Source: Acidobacteriota bacterium (GTDB lineage Bacteria > Acidobacteriota > Terriglobia > 2-12-FULL-54-10). Taken from it: a stretch of 55,760 nucleotides of DNA. The stretch is taken from contig SHUM01000019.1 of NCBI GenBank assembly GCA_009691245.1, forward strand, positions 1-55,760, read 5' to 3'. Under the pieces are notes generated by a model, which was not told the origin of the DNA, searched no databases, and was given only the letters and a program-made list of their open reading frames with translations. Position numbers and translations under genes: made by a program. Positions 28,342 through 38,232 of this stretch are shown here, one piece after another. Every line of letters starts with the position of its first letter. Position 1 is the stretch's first letter.

Positions 28342-28797
28342 ATGCGTGTTGTCGTCGGATCGGATCATGCCGGCTTTGAATTGAAAGCGCCGGTGGTGGA
28401 TTACTTGAAGAGTCTGGGGCACACGCCGATTGATGTGGGCACGCACTCGACCGACGCGGTGGACTATCCCGATAGCGCGCGCGGGGTGGCCGAAAAGCTA
28501 CGGGCCAAGGAAGCGGACCTGGGCATCATGATCTGCGGCAGCGGCGTGGGCGGGTCGATTGCGGCCAACAAGTTTCCCGGCGTGCGCGCGGCCGTCTGCC
28601 ACGACATGTTCTCCGCGCATCAGGGCGTGGAAGATGATGACATGAACGTGCTGTGCCTCGGCTCGCGCGTCATCGGTCGCAACCTGGCGATGGACATCGT
28701 GAAAACCTTCCTGGGCGCAAAGTATTCCGGCCTGGATCGGCACCAGCGGCGGCTCGACAAAGTTAACGCGATTGAAAAGGAATTCGGCAAACCTTAG
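28342..28797 (+). CDS. rpiB: Ribose-5-phosphate isomerase B
   Basis: A 151-residue RpiB/LacAB-family enzyme interconverting ribose 5-phosphate and ribulose 5-phosphate. GSDHAGFELK at the start and GIMICGSGVGGSIAANKFPGVRAAVCHD, with the active-site cysteine, identify it. NVLCLGSRVIG and the C-terminal HQRRLDKVNAIEKEF are also normal. The ATG follows GGGAGCGAGT; an upstream in-frame start would add 13 unrelated residues. It follows transketolase and ends 5 bases before the next gene. Confidence 0.94.
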   Translation: MRVVVGSDHAGFELKAPVVDYLKSLGHTPIDVGTHSTDAVDYPDSARGVAEKLRAKEADLGIMICGSGVGGSIAANKFPGVRAAVCHDMFSAHQGVEDDDMNVLCLGSRVIGRNLAMDIVKTFLGAKYSGLDRHQRRLDKVNAIEKEFGKP

Positions 28798-28802
28798 TCC
28801 TC

Positions 28803-29795
28803 ATGCAATTCATCCCCTACGAGCAACTCAACGACACTCCGAATATCATCGTGGACGGCGCGGCCTACGAGGGTACGCTGCTCACGCTATCGCATTGGCC
28901 GCATTCGGGAACTCCGCGCGAGTTGCTGCGAGACACCTCCGCGGAAACGGCTTTCGCCTACCTGGATGCGCCTCAGTTTCACGTCGCAGCCGAAGCGGTC
29001 TCGAACAATCATTTTGACGAAGATGGGCTGATCGGCATTTTTGCGCTGGTCCATCCGTCCGTAGCCCAGAAGTATCGCGAGTTGCTGATTGACGCGGCTT
29101 CGGCGGGCGACTTCGGCGTTTACAGACATCGCGACGCCGCGCGCATCGCCTTCACCATCGCCACCTATGGCGACTCGATGGCGTCGCCCTTGGCGCTCGA
29201 TCTGTTCGAGCTGCCCTATCCGCAGATGGCCGCCAATCTCTACCGCCGTCTGCTCGATCTGTTGCCGCGTCTGCTGACAAACATTGCGGATTTCGAGAGC
29301 CTGTGGCGGGATGAAGACAACCGTCTGACGGGGAGCGAAGAGCTGCTCGACCAAGGCGAGATTCGCATTGAGGAGAACCCCGCGCTCGACCTTGCCGTGG
29401 TGCATATTCCGGAGGGACTGCCGGAGACTACCGTGCATCGATTCGCACAAAGGACGCTGGCCGACTGCCACCCCTACGCGCTGAACAGCCGCACCGGGTG
29501 TTCGCGCATGTTGCTGGTGCGGGGACGACACGTGGAGTTTCATTATCGCTATGAGTCCTGGGTGCAGTTGGCATCACGGCGCCCGCCAGCGCGCGTTGAT
29601 CTGTCGCCGCTGACCGCGGAACTGAATCAGATGGAAACATCCGGCGGGCAGTGGACATTCGAAGGCGTGGAAGCAATCACGCCGAAGCTGCGGCTCGAAG
29701 GCAGCCCCGCGACTTCGCTGGCGCCCGACGCGATTCGAGCCGCGTTGGAAAGTCATCTTGCCACTGGGGCCGCTGCGTGGAATCCATACGATTGA
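28803..29795 (+). CDS. DUF6687-like protein, DHH-type candidate
   Basis: A 330-residue protein of unknown function. It begins FIPYEQLNDTPNIIVDGAAYEGTLLTLSHWP, and VSNNHFDEDGLIGIFALVHP follows, the pattern I associate with the DUF6687 family. The asparagine/histidine/aspartate cluster NNHFDEDG and the early IIVDGA are reminiscent of DHH phosphoesterases, so a phosphatase role is possible but not shown. The second half (about 200-330) is less conserved. It starts 5 bases after rpiB and is probably co-transcribed. Confidence 0.6.
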   Translation: MQFIPYEQLNDTPNIIVDGAAYEGTLLTLSHWPHSGTPRELLRDTSAETAFAYLDAPQFHVAAEAVSNNHFDEDGLIGIFALVHPSVAQKYRELLIDAASAGDFGVYRHRDAARIAFTIATYGDSMASPLALDLFELPYPQMAANLYRRLLDLLPRLLTNIADFESLWRDEDNRLTGSEELLDQGEIRIEENPALDLAVVHIPEGLPETTVHRFAQRTLADCHPYALNSRTGCSRMLLVRGRHVEFHYRYESWVQLASRRPPARVDLSPLTAELNQMETSGGQWTFEGVEAITPKLRLEGSPATSLAPDAIRAALESHLATGAAAWNPYD

Positions 29796-29895
29796 TTCAG
29801 CCTTCTGATGGAACGCATATTTCCGTGGCCATTCTTCGGCCAATTCCGTCATAATCCTTCCTGGCGTTAGCACCTTTTTAATCCGTGAGCTTGCG

Positions 29896-31683
29896 ATGAA
29901 AACAAGACCATCCCGCACATCGAGTATCGCCCGAAAGGACAGTTTTCCCGGAATGCACTGGGCGGCGCTCGGACCGTACGCATCCGCCGTGGCAGCCCGT
30001 CTGAAGGAGATGAGAGCGACAAGGTTCGCGCAGCGGTTTTGGGCGAAAGACTGCGGCTTGTGGAGTACAGACGCGAAGGCCGCGGGCGTGGTCGCCAATC
30101 GACTAGGCTGGCTGAGCGTGCTGGAGTCGATGCGCGACGATGCGGGCCTGATCCGCGCCATCAGCACCGAGTCCCGTACGGTGGGCTTCACCCACGCGCT
30201 GCTGTTGGGCATGGGCGGCAGCTCGCTCTGCCCCGAGGTGTTGCGACAGACGTTTGGACCTCAGCCGGGATATCCTGACATGGCCGTGCTGGACAGCACC
30301 GATCCGCAGGCCGTGCTGAACGCGGCGGCACGCGCGCCCATCGAGAAGACCCTCTTCCTGGTCTCCACCAAATCCGGATCAACCATTGAGACCTCCAGCT
30401 TCTTTGCATATTTCTACGGGCAGTTGGAGAAGAAAGTAGGAGCGTCCGCGGGCAGAAATTTTGTGGCAATCACCGACCCCGGCTCGCCGTTAATCGCCCT
30501 GGCAGCGGAGAAGGGTTTCCGGCGCGTGTATCAGAATCCTGCGGACATCGGCGGTCGCTACTCGGCCCTCTCCTATTTTGGATTGGTCCCCGCCGCATTG
30601 ATGGGCATCGACATCAACCGGCTTTTGGCCCGCGCCATGTCGCTGTTGCCCTACGGACCGGGTGCGATTAGCGAAGACAACCCGGCGATTCAACTGGGCG
30701 CAATCCTCGGCGAACTGGGACTGCAGGGCCGAAATAAAGTCACGCTGGCACTCTCCCCCGAGATCGCTTCGTTTGGCTGCTGGGCGGAGCAACTGGTCGC
30801 CGAGAGTACCGGCAAGCAGAGCCGCGGACTATTCCCGGTGGATGGAGAGCCGCTGCCTGCGCCGAAGGACTGCGAAGACGACCGCGTGTTCGTCCAGATG
30901 AGTTTGGCGGGCGTCGAACGCAGCGATGCGGATCGCCAATTACGCGCGCTCGAAAAAGCCGGGCATCCCGTCGTTCGCATCATGCTGAGGAATAAGCTGG
31001 ACATCGGTCGCGAGTTCTTGCGCTGGGAAATTGCCACGGCGGTGGCGTCGTCCATCTTGGGCGTGAATGCGTTCGACGAACCGAACGTCAGTGAAAGCAA
31101 GGCCAACACCGGACGACTGCTCAAGGCACTGGCAAGCAAGCGTCTCCCGCCCCGCAAAGCGGTTCTGCGCGCATCCGGCGTGAGCGTCTACGGGAATATG
31201 CCAACCACTGTTGCCAAGAGCCGGGAGCCAAAAATAACAATGCGGGATGTGATCGCCAGTCAACTGAGGCGCGGGCAAGCCGGAGGGTACTTGGCGATAT
31301 TGGCATATCTGACGCCATCACCTGCAACCGACCATCTGCTGCAACGGCTACGCATCACGCTGCGTGGCGCGCTGGGCGTGGCCAGCTCCGTCGGTTACGG
31401 CCCGCGCTATCTACACTCCACCGGGCAGTATCACAAGGGAGGCCCGGCGAGCGGATGCTTCTTGCTGATAACGGTTAAGAGCAAGAAGAAAGTGGCCATT
31501 CCTGGCCAGCCCTATGGGTTTGAAACGTTGATCGAGGCGCAGGCACTTGGCGATCTGGAGGCCATCGAGAGCCGCGGTCTACCCGCCTTGCACTTTGAGC
31601 TTTCCGCCGGGGATACCTCCCATGGACTGCGCGCGTTGTGCCAGTGGGCCACTCGGGCATTCTCGAGAAAGTCCCGCGTATAA
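29896..31683 (+). CDS. pgi: Glucose-6-phosphate isomerase (Tal-Pgi C-domain type)
   Basis: A 595-residue SIS-fold enzyme that interconverts glucose 6-phosphate and fructose 6-phosphate. LLLGMGGSSLCPEVLRQTFG, FLVSTKSGSTIETSSFFAYF, RYSALSYFGLVPAALMGID and the late GPRYLHSTGQYHKGGP segment fit the isomerase type that in several bacteria is fused behind transaldolase. Here it stands alone, while the matching transaldolase is 20 kb away on the other strand. Without the fusion the protein is longer than classical short PGI because of the extra C-terminal domain (about 440-595). Confidence 0.87.
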   Translation: MKTRPSRTSSIARKDSFPGMHWAALGPYASAVAARLKEMRATRFAQRFWAKDCGLWSTDAKAAGVVANRLGWLSVLESMRDDAGLIRAISTESRTVGFTHALLLGMGGSSLCPEVLRQTFGPQPGYPDMAVLDSTDPQAVLNAAARAPIEKTLFLVSTKSGSTIETSSFFAYFYGQLEKKVGASAGRNFVAITDPGSPLIALAAEKGFRRVYQNPADIGGRYSALSYFGLVPAALMGIDINRLLARAMSLLPYGPGAISEDNPAIQLGAILGELGLQGRNKVTLALSPEIASFGCWAEQLVAESTGKQSRGLFPVDGEPLPAPKDCEDDRVFVQMSLAGVERSDADRQLRALEKAGHPVVRIMLRNKLDIGREFLRWEIATAVASSILGVNAFDEPNVSESKANTGRLLKALASKRLPPRKAVLRASGVSVYGNMPTTVAKSREPKITMRDVIASQLRRGQAGGYLAILAYLTPSPATDHLLQRLRITLRGALGVASSVGYGPRYLHSTGQYHKGGPASGCFLLITVKSKKKVAIPGQPYGFETLIEAQALGDLEAIESRGLPALHFELSAGDTSHGLRALCQWATRAFSRKSRV

Positions 31684-31962
31684 TCCAACACAAAATAGTT
31701 GACCGCAGTCGCCACTCACTACATTTTTGTCGCCAACTCCCCCAGTTCACCTATTTTTTGTCCGTTGCTAGATAGGGCAAACTTTACAACCTCCCGGCGT
31801 GGAGTTAGGATAATTGTGAGCAGCCAAAAAACAGATGGAGAGAAATCGAGTCCGAGCAGCCGTTCCAAGACCTTGAAGGCCTGACTGGAATTGGTGATGG
31901 CGTGCTTGAGGTGCGCCTGTCGGATAATCGGCGAGGACGACGCAGAGATGATGGAGACCGCG

Positions 31963-33258
31963 ATGACTAATACCAAGACCGCAACGCTCAGCGTTGGCGG
32001 CAAGACACTGGAGATGCCGCTGATCACCGGCACCGAGCAGGAGACTGCGATCGACATCGCGGCGCTGCGCAAGGAAACCGGATGCATTACCATGGACCAC
32101 GGATTCATGAACACCGGGTCCTGCACCAGCGCCATCACTTTCCTCGACGGCGAACAGGGCGTACTGCGCTATCGTGGAATACCCATTGAGCAGCTCGCCG
32201 AAAAGTCCAACTTCATCGAAGTGTCGTACCTGCTCATCTACGGCAAGCTGCCCTCGCGGACCGAGCTGGATGCCTTCAGCCACGCGGTTACTCATCACTC
32301 GATGATCCACGAGGACATGAAGCGTTTCTTCGACGGCTACCCCTCGACCGCGCATCCCATGGCGATTCTGTCTGCGATGGTCTGCTCGCTTTCCAGCTAT
32401 TATCCGGAGGCGCTCGAAAAACTCTCCGAAGATCAGTTGCGCATGACCTTCATCCGCTTGCTCGGCAAGATGCCCACGATTGCCGCGTTTTCTTACAAGA
32501 AGTCCATGGGGCAGCCGTTCATGCATCCACAGAACACGCTGAGTTATTGCGAAAACTTCATGCACATGCTGTTCGCCGTGCCGGCGGAAAAACATGACGT
32601 CGACCCAGATGTGGCCCGGGCGCTGGATCTGCTGCTGATCCTGCACGCCGACCATGAACAGAACTGCTCCACCTCCACCGTGCGTCTGGTGGGCAGCAGC
32701 CAGGCGAATGTTTTCGCGTCCATCTCGGCGGGCATCTGCGCGCTGTGGGGAAGGCTGCACGGCGGGGCCAATCAGGAAGTGATGGAGATGCTGGAGCTGA
32801 TCCGTGACGATGGCGGCAACGTCGACAAGTACGTCGCCATGGCCAAGGACAAGAAGTCCGACTTCAGGCTGATGGGCTTCGGTCATCGCGTCTACAAAAA
32901 CTTTGACCCGCGCGCAAAGATCATCAAGGTCGCCTGCGACAAGGTGCTCGATAAGATGGGTGTGCACGATCCACTGCTGGACATCGCCAAAAAACTGGAA
33001 GAGCATGCGCTGAAGGATGACTACTTCAAGAGCCACAACCTCTATCCCAACGTGGATTTCTACAGTGGCATCATCTACAAGGCCCTGCGCATTCCGACCA
33101 ATATGTTTACAGTGATGTTCGCGCTGGGGCGGCTCCCTGGCTGGATCGCCAACTGGAAGGAAATGATGGAAGCGACACAGACCAAGATTGGACGCCCGCG
33201 TCAGATATACACTGGGCCAACCACTCGCGATTACGTGCCGATGGAGAAAAGGGGATAG
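31963..33258 (+). CDS. gltA: Citrate synthase
   Basis: A 431-residue type II citrate synthase that condenses oxaloacetate and acetyl-CoA at the entry to the TCA cycle. HADHEQNCSTSTVRLVGSS carries one active-site histidine, and MGFGHRVYKNFDPRAKI the other; the catalytic aspartate is in NVDFYSGIIYKALRIP. The N-terminal strand TATLSVGGKTLEMPLITGTE matches this group. The ATG with GGAG 6 bases upstream gives the usual length; the open frame begins 24 codons earlier. A terminator follows 30 bases after the stop. Confidence 0.96.
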   Translation: MTNTKTATLSVGGKTLEMPLITGTEQETAIDIAALRKETGCITMDHGFMNTGSCTSAITFLDGEQGVLRYRGIPIEQLAEKSNFIEVSYLLIYGKLPSRTELDAFSHAVTHHSMIHEDMKRFFDGYPSTAHPMAILSAMVCSLSSYYPEALEKLSEDQLRMTFIRLLGKMPTIAAFSYKKSMGQPFMHPQNTLSYCENFMHMLFAVPAEKHDVDPDVARALDLLLILHADHEQNCSTSTVRLVGSSQANVFASISAGICALWGRLHGGANQEVMEMLELIRDDGGNVDKYVAMAKDKKSDFRLMGFGHRVYKNFDPRAKIIKVACDKVLDKMGVHDPLLDIAKKLEEHALKDDYFKSHNLYPNVDFYSGIIYKALRIPTNMFTVMFALGRLPGWIANWKEMMEATQTKIGRPRQIYTGPTTRDYVPMEKRG

Positions 33259-33280
33259 GCGGCGAAAACTCTAAAAGCAA

Positions 33281-33325
33281 AAACAAAGAATCCCAGACGG
33301 GTCTGCTCCGTTTGGGATTTTGTAT
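33281..33325 (+). terminator. Terminator after citrate synthase
   Basis: AATCCCA-G-ACGG pairs with CCGT-T-TGGGATT around a short loop, followed by TTGTATTTTG. It is positioned just after the gltA stop and ends the plus-strand block. Confidence 0.75.
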
Positions 33326-33340
33326 TTTGGGTGGATTTGA

Positions 33341-33428
33341 TCAGAGCCCCGACCGCCAGGGAGGGGGCACGGCTGCCGATTATCGCTGACCGACGAACGT
33401 ACCCCCTCCCTGGCGGTCGGGGCTCTGA
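33341..33428. repeat. Inverted repeat, family A (variant)
   Basis: Left arm TCAGAGCCCCGACCGCCAGG and right arm CTGGCGGTCGGGGCTCTGA are exact complements over more than 20 bases, with GGGGGCAC/GTACCCCC continuing the stem. Compensating changes from the other copies (GCCGCG to GCCCCG on both arms) suggest that the stem is maintained. It lies between the convergent gltA and RND pump genes. Confidence 0.85.
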
Positions 33429-33437
33429 TCCGGAAAG

Positions 33438-36400
33438 CTAGTCGCCATGAGCGGGTGAAACCGATTCGCTGCCGGGACGCATGGCCAAGCCAGAGCGGGC
33501 GTGGCGGCGCTCCAGGCGCTCTTCGGCGATGGCGTAGAGAGTAGGAACAAAGAGCAGCGTAATGGCAGTGGATGTTAGCAGGCCGCCGATCACCACGCGA
33601 GCCATGGGCGCCTGCACTTCGCCTCCTTCGCCAATCCCGAAGGCCATGGGCAATAGGCCTAATATCGTGGCGGAAGTGGTCATCAAAATGGGGCGCAGGC
33701 GCGTGCGGCCGGCCTTGGTTACCGCGTCGAAGACGGAGAGCCCGTCACGACGGCGCAGAACGTTCGAGTAATCCACCAGCAGGATGGCGTTGCTCACGGC
33801 GATGCCCGCCAGCATAATCACACCCAAGAAGGCTTGAATCGAGAACGTGGTCCCGGTGATGAGCAATGTAACGGCCACGCCCACCGCTGCCAGCGGAATG
33901 GAAAACAGTATGATCAGCGGGTCGCGCCAGGACTCATACTGCGCAGCCATCACCATGTAAACCAGAATGATCGCCAACAGCAGTGCAAACACCAGTTGGC
34001 GGAATGACTTCTGCTGCTCCTCATACTCGCCGCCATAGAGGATGGCGTAACCGGAAGGCAATTGTGCCTTCAACGGATCGACGCGCGCCTGAATGTCGCG
34101 CATCACCGAGCCGAGGTCGCGGCCGATGAAGGCGGCCTGAACGGAGATCACGCGCTCGCGGTCATCGCGCTCAATGGAGACCGGGCCTTCCGTCCGCCGC
34201 TTGGTAATCAAGCTGCCGATGGGCACGGTGCCGCCGAGCGGCGTGCTCATGGGGATCAGGTCCACGCTTTCGAGCGCGGTGCGATCGCCTTCCTGCAGGC
34301 GCACCACGATGTTGTACTCATGCCCTCCCTCGCGATAGAGGCCCGCCTGGCGACCCGCCACGGCCGTCTCCAGCACTTCGCCGAGGGCGCTGACGTTCAA
34401 TCCGAACAGCGCAGCCTTCACGCGGTCGGGACGGATCAGCATCTCCGGCATTCCCTCTGACCTGCTCACGCGAACCGTGGTGATGCCCTGCACTTTTTGG
34501 ACTTCCTCTTGCACCCGGCGCGCCAAGTCATTGGAACTGTCGATGTCAAAACCGCGAATCGAGACCGAGGCGCGTTCACCACCCTGCCCGCCGCCGCCCA
34601 TGCCCGGCATCATCATGCCGCCCGACGAGTTGGAGCGGACCCGCACGCCCGGCTCCACGTTCAGAGCATCGTTCAGAACTGCGGCGATCTCCTGCGAAGA
34701 GCGCTGGCGCAGTTCGCGATCGACAAGGCGGACTTGAATCTGGGCTCCGTGCGCGCCGCCACCGCCACCGGGGCCGAATCCTCCACCACCCCCGCCGATC
34801 TGGACCACCAGGTTCTGCAACTCAGGCACTTCGCGGCGCACAATCGCTTCCATGCGCTGGACAACCTCGTCGGTAGAGGCGAGGTTGGTGCCCGTGGCCA
34901 ATTCCAAATTGACGTTCACCTGTCCCTCGTCGGTCTGCGGCGAAAGCTCCACGCCGATATAAGGGACGAAAAAGACAGTGACCACGATGCTGGCCAGCGC
35001 GCCAAAGATCACCGTCTTGCGGTGCCTCAAGGCCCAGCCCAGTACACTCTGGTAGCGCGCATCCAGCGCTTCCAGCGCGCCGCCGACGGTCTCCGCCAGC
35101 CGGTGCAATACGGGATGCGTCTCCGCCGAGGGCGTTTCGGTGCGCAGATACTTTGAGCACAGCACGGGGATCAGCGTCAGCGCAACGATCAGCGAGCAGA
35201 ACAGCGCGAAGGCTACGGTGTAGGCGAGCTGCGAGAAGATCACGCTGGTGATGCCGCTCATAAAGGCGATGGGCACGAAGACAATGATGGTGGTCAGCGT
35301 CGCGGCGATGATGGCGGTGGAGACCTCTTCCGTCCCGGAGATGGCGGCTTCGACGCGCGACTTGCCCGCCTCGCGATGCCTGAAGACGTTTTCCAGCACC
35401 ACGATGGCGTCATCCACCAGGCGGCCTACCCCCAGCGCGAGACCGCCCAGCGTCACCGTGTTCAGCGTGAAGCCGGAGAAATAGAGCAGCGCGAAGGTGG
35501 CAATCAGCGAAATGGGAATCGACAGCGAGACGATCAGCGTGCTGCGAATATTGTGCAGGAACAACAGCAATATCAAAATTGCCAGCGATCCGCCGATGAG
35601 CGCATGTTCTTTTACCGTGGAGATGGAACGTTCGATGAAACGCGACGAATCATTCAACGTCTCCACGCGAATCTGCGGGAAGTCCCGATTGATGCGCTCG
35701 GCTTCGGCGCGAATTCCGCGAGCCACCTCCACGGTGTTGGCGCCGGACTGCTTCTGGACGTTGACGCGCACTCCGGGTTTGCCGTTAACGCGCACCAGTT
35801 GCTGCAAATCCTCGGTGCCATCGTCCACGACGGCCACGTCGCGCAGATAGACGGGCACCCCGCCGCGGATGGTCAGAACCGAATTACGGATCTGGCCGAG
35901 GTCCTGGAACTGGCCCTGCGTGCGCAGCGTCAGATCAAAGCGGCCTTCCTCGACATTGCCCGCCGGTCGATTGGAATTTTCCGCGCGAATCAGGTTGACC
36001 ACTTGATTAACAGAAATGTTCAGCGCGCGCAGCTTTTCGAGCGCGAGATTCACGTGAATCTCGCGGCGTAAACCGCCCTGCACCTGTATCTGCCCAACGC
36101 CCGGAACGCGCTCCAGCCGGTATTGAATCTGGTCCTCGGTGAACTGGCGTAGTTCCCGCGGGTCCATGTCGCCGGAGACGGCGAGGAAGATAATCGGGAA
36201 CTGATTGCTGTCGAACTTCAGTACCTGCGGCGCATCCACACCGTCGGGAAGCTGGTTGCGGACACGATCAAGGCGGGTGCGAATCTCGTTGGCGGCCTCG
36301 TCGAGATTGGTTCCCCAGGCAAAGCCCACGTTGACGCGACTATTGCTGTCGTTGGAATTGGAGGTTACTTCCTCGACGCCGGGCGCCGAGCCCACGGCGT

Positions 36401-36605
36401 TCTCAATGCGCCGCGTGATCAGTTGCTCGACCTCTTCCGGCGCCGCGCCTTCGTAGCGGGTGTTGACCGAGATGCGCGGCATCTCGATATCGGGCATCAA
36501 ATCAATGGGCAGGTTGACGAAGGAGATTCCGCCGAGCAGGATGGCCACGGCGCAGGCGATATACACCGAGACGGAACGTCGGATGGCTAGCTCGGGAAGA
36601 CTCAT
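33438..36605 (-). CDS. RND efflux transporter, inner-membrane pump (HAE1 type)
   Basis: A 1055-residue proton-driven exporter with the AcrB plan: a membrane helix at the start, a large periplasmic loop, six helices, a second loop and six helices. GRLVDDAIVVLENVFRHREAG in TM4 keeps the aspartate pair of the proton relay. The TM10 region reads MLAGIAVSNAILLVDYSN, where AcrB has the relay lysine; here the matching residue is serine, as in several HAE1 branches. A glycine-rich stretch in the second loop (GGGGGGFGPGGGGGAHG) and another (MMMPGMGGGGQGG) are unusual. Its ATG overlaps the adaptor stop by four bases. Drug specificity cannot be read. Confidence 0.94.
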   Translation of the reverse strand: MSLPELAIRRSVSVYIACAVAILLGGISFVNLPIDLMPDIEMPRISVNTRYEGAAPEEVEQLITRRIENAVGSAPGVEEVTSNSNDSNSRVNVGFAWGTNLDEAANEIRTRLDRVRNQLPDGVDAPQVLKFDSNQFPIIFLAVSGDMDPRELRQFTEDQIQYRLERVPGVGQIQVQGGLRREIHVNLALEKLRALNISVNQVVNLIRAENSNRPAGNVEEGRFDLTLRTQGQFQDLGQIRNSVLTIRGGVPVYLRDVAVVDDGTEDLQQLVRVNGKPGVRVNVQKQSGANTVEVARGIRAEAERINRDFPQIRVETLNDSSRFIERSISTVKEHALIGGSLAILILLLFLHNIRSTLIVSLSIPISLIATFALLYFSGFTLNTVTLGGLALGVGRLVDDAIVVLENVFRHREAGKSRVEAAISGTEEVSTAIIAATLTTIIVFVPIAFMSGITSVIFSQLAYTVAFALFCSLIVALTLIPVLCSKYLRTETPSAETHPVLHRLAETVGGALEALDARYQSVLGWALRHRKTVIFGALASIVVTVFFVPYIGVELSPQTDEGQVNVNLELATGTNLASTDEVVQRMEAIVRREVPELQNLVVQIGGGGGGFGPGGGGGAHGAQIQVRLVDRELRQRSSQEIAAVLNDALNVEPGVRVRSNSSGGMMMPGMGGGGQGGERASVSIRGFDIDSSNDLARRVQEEVQKVQGITTVRVSRSEGMPEMLIRPDRVKAALFGLNVSALGEVLETAVAGRQAGLYREGGHEYNIVVRLQEGDRTALESVDLIPMSTPLGGTVPIGSLITKRRTEGPVSIERDDRERVISVQAAFIGRDLGSVMRDIQARVDPLKAQLPSGYAILYGGEYEEQQKSFRQLVFALLLAIILVYMVMAAQYESWRDPLIILFSIPLAAVGVAVTLLITGTTFSIQAFLGVIMLAGIAVSNAILLVDYSNVLRRRDGLSVFDAVTKAGRTRLRPILMTTSATILGLLPMAFGIGEGGEVQAPMARVVIGGLLTSTAITLLFVPTLYAIAEERLERRHARSGLAMRPGSESVSPAHGD

Positions 36606-37954
36606 GATCGCGCTCCCGGACGAGTGCTGCGTGCTGGGTTGCCTTCGCGAACGCCCGCTCCTGGCCGGGCGGTGGTCTCATCATTTACCACTGGTTCGTC
36701 CGCCCCGGACTGCACTTCCACGGGTGCCCCGTCCTGTAAACCTTGCGTGCCCCGGGTAATAATCTTCAACCCCAAGGTCAATCCGGAAATGACCTCCACA
36801 CCGTTGTCCGTGGTGATGCCCGTTTCAATGGGCCGGAAACGCGCACGGCCATCTTCCAGTACATTCACTCCGGGCTGGTCCCCGCGCATGACGATCGCCT
36901 CGCGCGGAATCAGCAGCGCGGTACGATTCCCGCCCATCTCCATCTGGATGCGCGCGGACATCTCGGCCTTCAATTGGCCATCTGGATTGGGAATCTCCAC
37001 CTGCACGGAGCCGCTGCGCGTGGCCGGATCGAGGATGGGCGAGATGCGCGCCACGCGGCCCTCGATGGTGCGGCCCTGCAAGGCGTCCATGGATACCAAC
37101 GCGCGGTTGCCCACGCGCAGCCCGGTGAGATGTTCCTCGGGAACACGCACTTCAGTAACCATTGACGAAAGCCGTAAGACGCCGACGATGGGATTATTGG
37201 GATTGACCAGCGCACCGGGAGAAACGTGCCGAGTGGCGACCCAGCCCGTTAGCGGAGAGAGCACCTGAGTCTGCTGACGACGAATGCGCAGCTCGTTGAG
37301 GTCGGCCTGCGCCTGGCGAATCTGCGCATCGGCCAGCGTTACCTGAGTTTGCACCACGCGCGCGCGCGTCTGAGTGGTCTCCATCGACTGGCGCGAGAGC
37401 AGTCCTTCGGTTTGCAACTGCTGCGCGCGCCGATCATCAGCCTGCGCGTTCTCCAACTCGGCCAGGCGCTGCGCCCTGGTGGCCTCTGCTACAGCAAGCG
37501 TCGCTTCGGCCCGCAGCACCTGTTGGGCCAACTCGTCTCCTTCCAGTTCCGCGATCAACTGACCCTCGCGCACCGGGTCGCCCACATCGACAAGGACACG
37601 TTGCACCTTGCCGGTAATCTTGGGAACCACCTCCACCGACTCCTTGGCTTTCAGCGAACCAGTGAGGGATATTTGCTCACGAATGGAACCCTCAGTGACT
37701 ACCGCAGTGTCGACCAGCGTGGGCCGGCTCATGAATCCACGGTTGCCACCCTGGCCGCCTTGGCCCATTCCCTGTCCGCCTCCACCATTTCCGTCGCGTC
37801 CTGAAGATCCAGCATCGCTTGGCGGACTGCCGTTAGGCGGATGCGCCTGCACAGCGGTCAGATCGCGCTTAATGAAATAGCGCACGGAAAATACGCTGAC
37901 CACCGGCACCACCACCAGCGCGAATATCAACAATAACTTTGCTCGTTTACTCAT
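36602..37954 (-). CDS. RND efflux periplasmic adaptor (MFP)
   Basis: A 450-residue membrane-fusion protein joining the pump to an outer-membrane channel. It has an N-terminal anchor (KLLLIFALVVVPVVSVF), a Gly-rich linker (NGGGGQGMGQGGQGGNRG), a lipoyl half-motif VEVVPKITGKVQRVLVDVGDPV, a long alpha-hairpin (about 130-220) and a second lipoyl half SPLTGWVATRHVSPGALVNP. Beta-barrel strands follow. The start is chosen at MSKRAK; the frame is open 36 codons upstream. No outer-membrane channel gene follows the pump. The first gene of the two-gene unit. Confidence 0.92.
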   Translation of the reverse strand: MSKRAKLLLIFALVVVPVVSVFSVRYFIKRDLTAVQAHPPNGSPPSDAGSSGRDGNGGGGQGMGQGGQGGNRGFMSRPTLVDTAVVTEGSIREQISLTGSLKAKESVEVVPKITGKVQRVLVDVGDPVREGQLIAELEGDELAQQVLRAEATLAVAEATRAQRLAELENAQADDRRAQQLQTEGLLSRQSMETTQTRARVVQTQVTLADAQIRQAQADLNELRIRRQQTQVLSPLTGWVATRHVSPGALVNPNNPIVGVLRLSSMVTEVRVPEEHLTGLRVGNRALVSMDALQGRTIEGRVARISPILDPATRSGSVQVEIPNPDGQLKAEMSARIQMEMGGNRTALLIPREAIVMRGDQPGVNVLEDGRARFRPIETGITTDNGVEVISGLTLGLKIITRGTQGLQDGAPVEVQSGADEPVVNDETTARPGAGVREGNPARSTRPGARS

Positions 37955-38232
37955 TTCCTGCAATTCCGCCTTCGCGTTTTTCACGCCGATACGAATGGCT
38001 ATACGTTGTAATGAATTAAGGGATTTCCCCGAACTTTCAGAATACCAGACTCTTGCATTCATTAGACGGGCTTCCCCCCTGATAAGGTTGCCGCAAAAAC
38101 CTGCTTGAATCGGGCACAGAGACTGTGCGATTGTATTTGTCCGGCCCTGCGCACCCGTGTTCGTGTAGGATTGCCAGTCCGCAGGCTTAGTGAACCCGGA
38201 AATTAAGTGATGGGACCTCCAAGTTCATATCT

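Noticed and set aside
31768-33036. A 422-codon minus-strand open frame opposite citrate synthase
   Set aside because: Fully antisense to gltA, whose active-site motifs are certain; no independent family resemblance.
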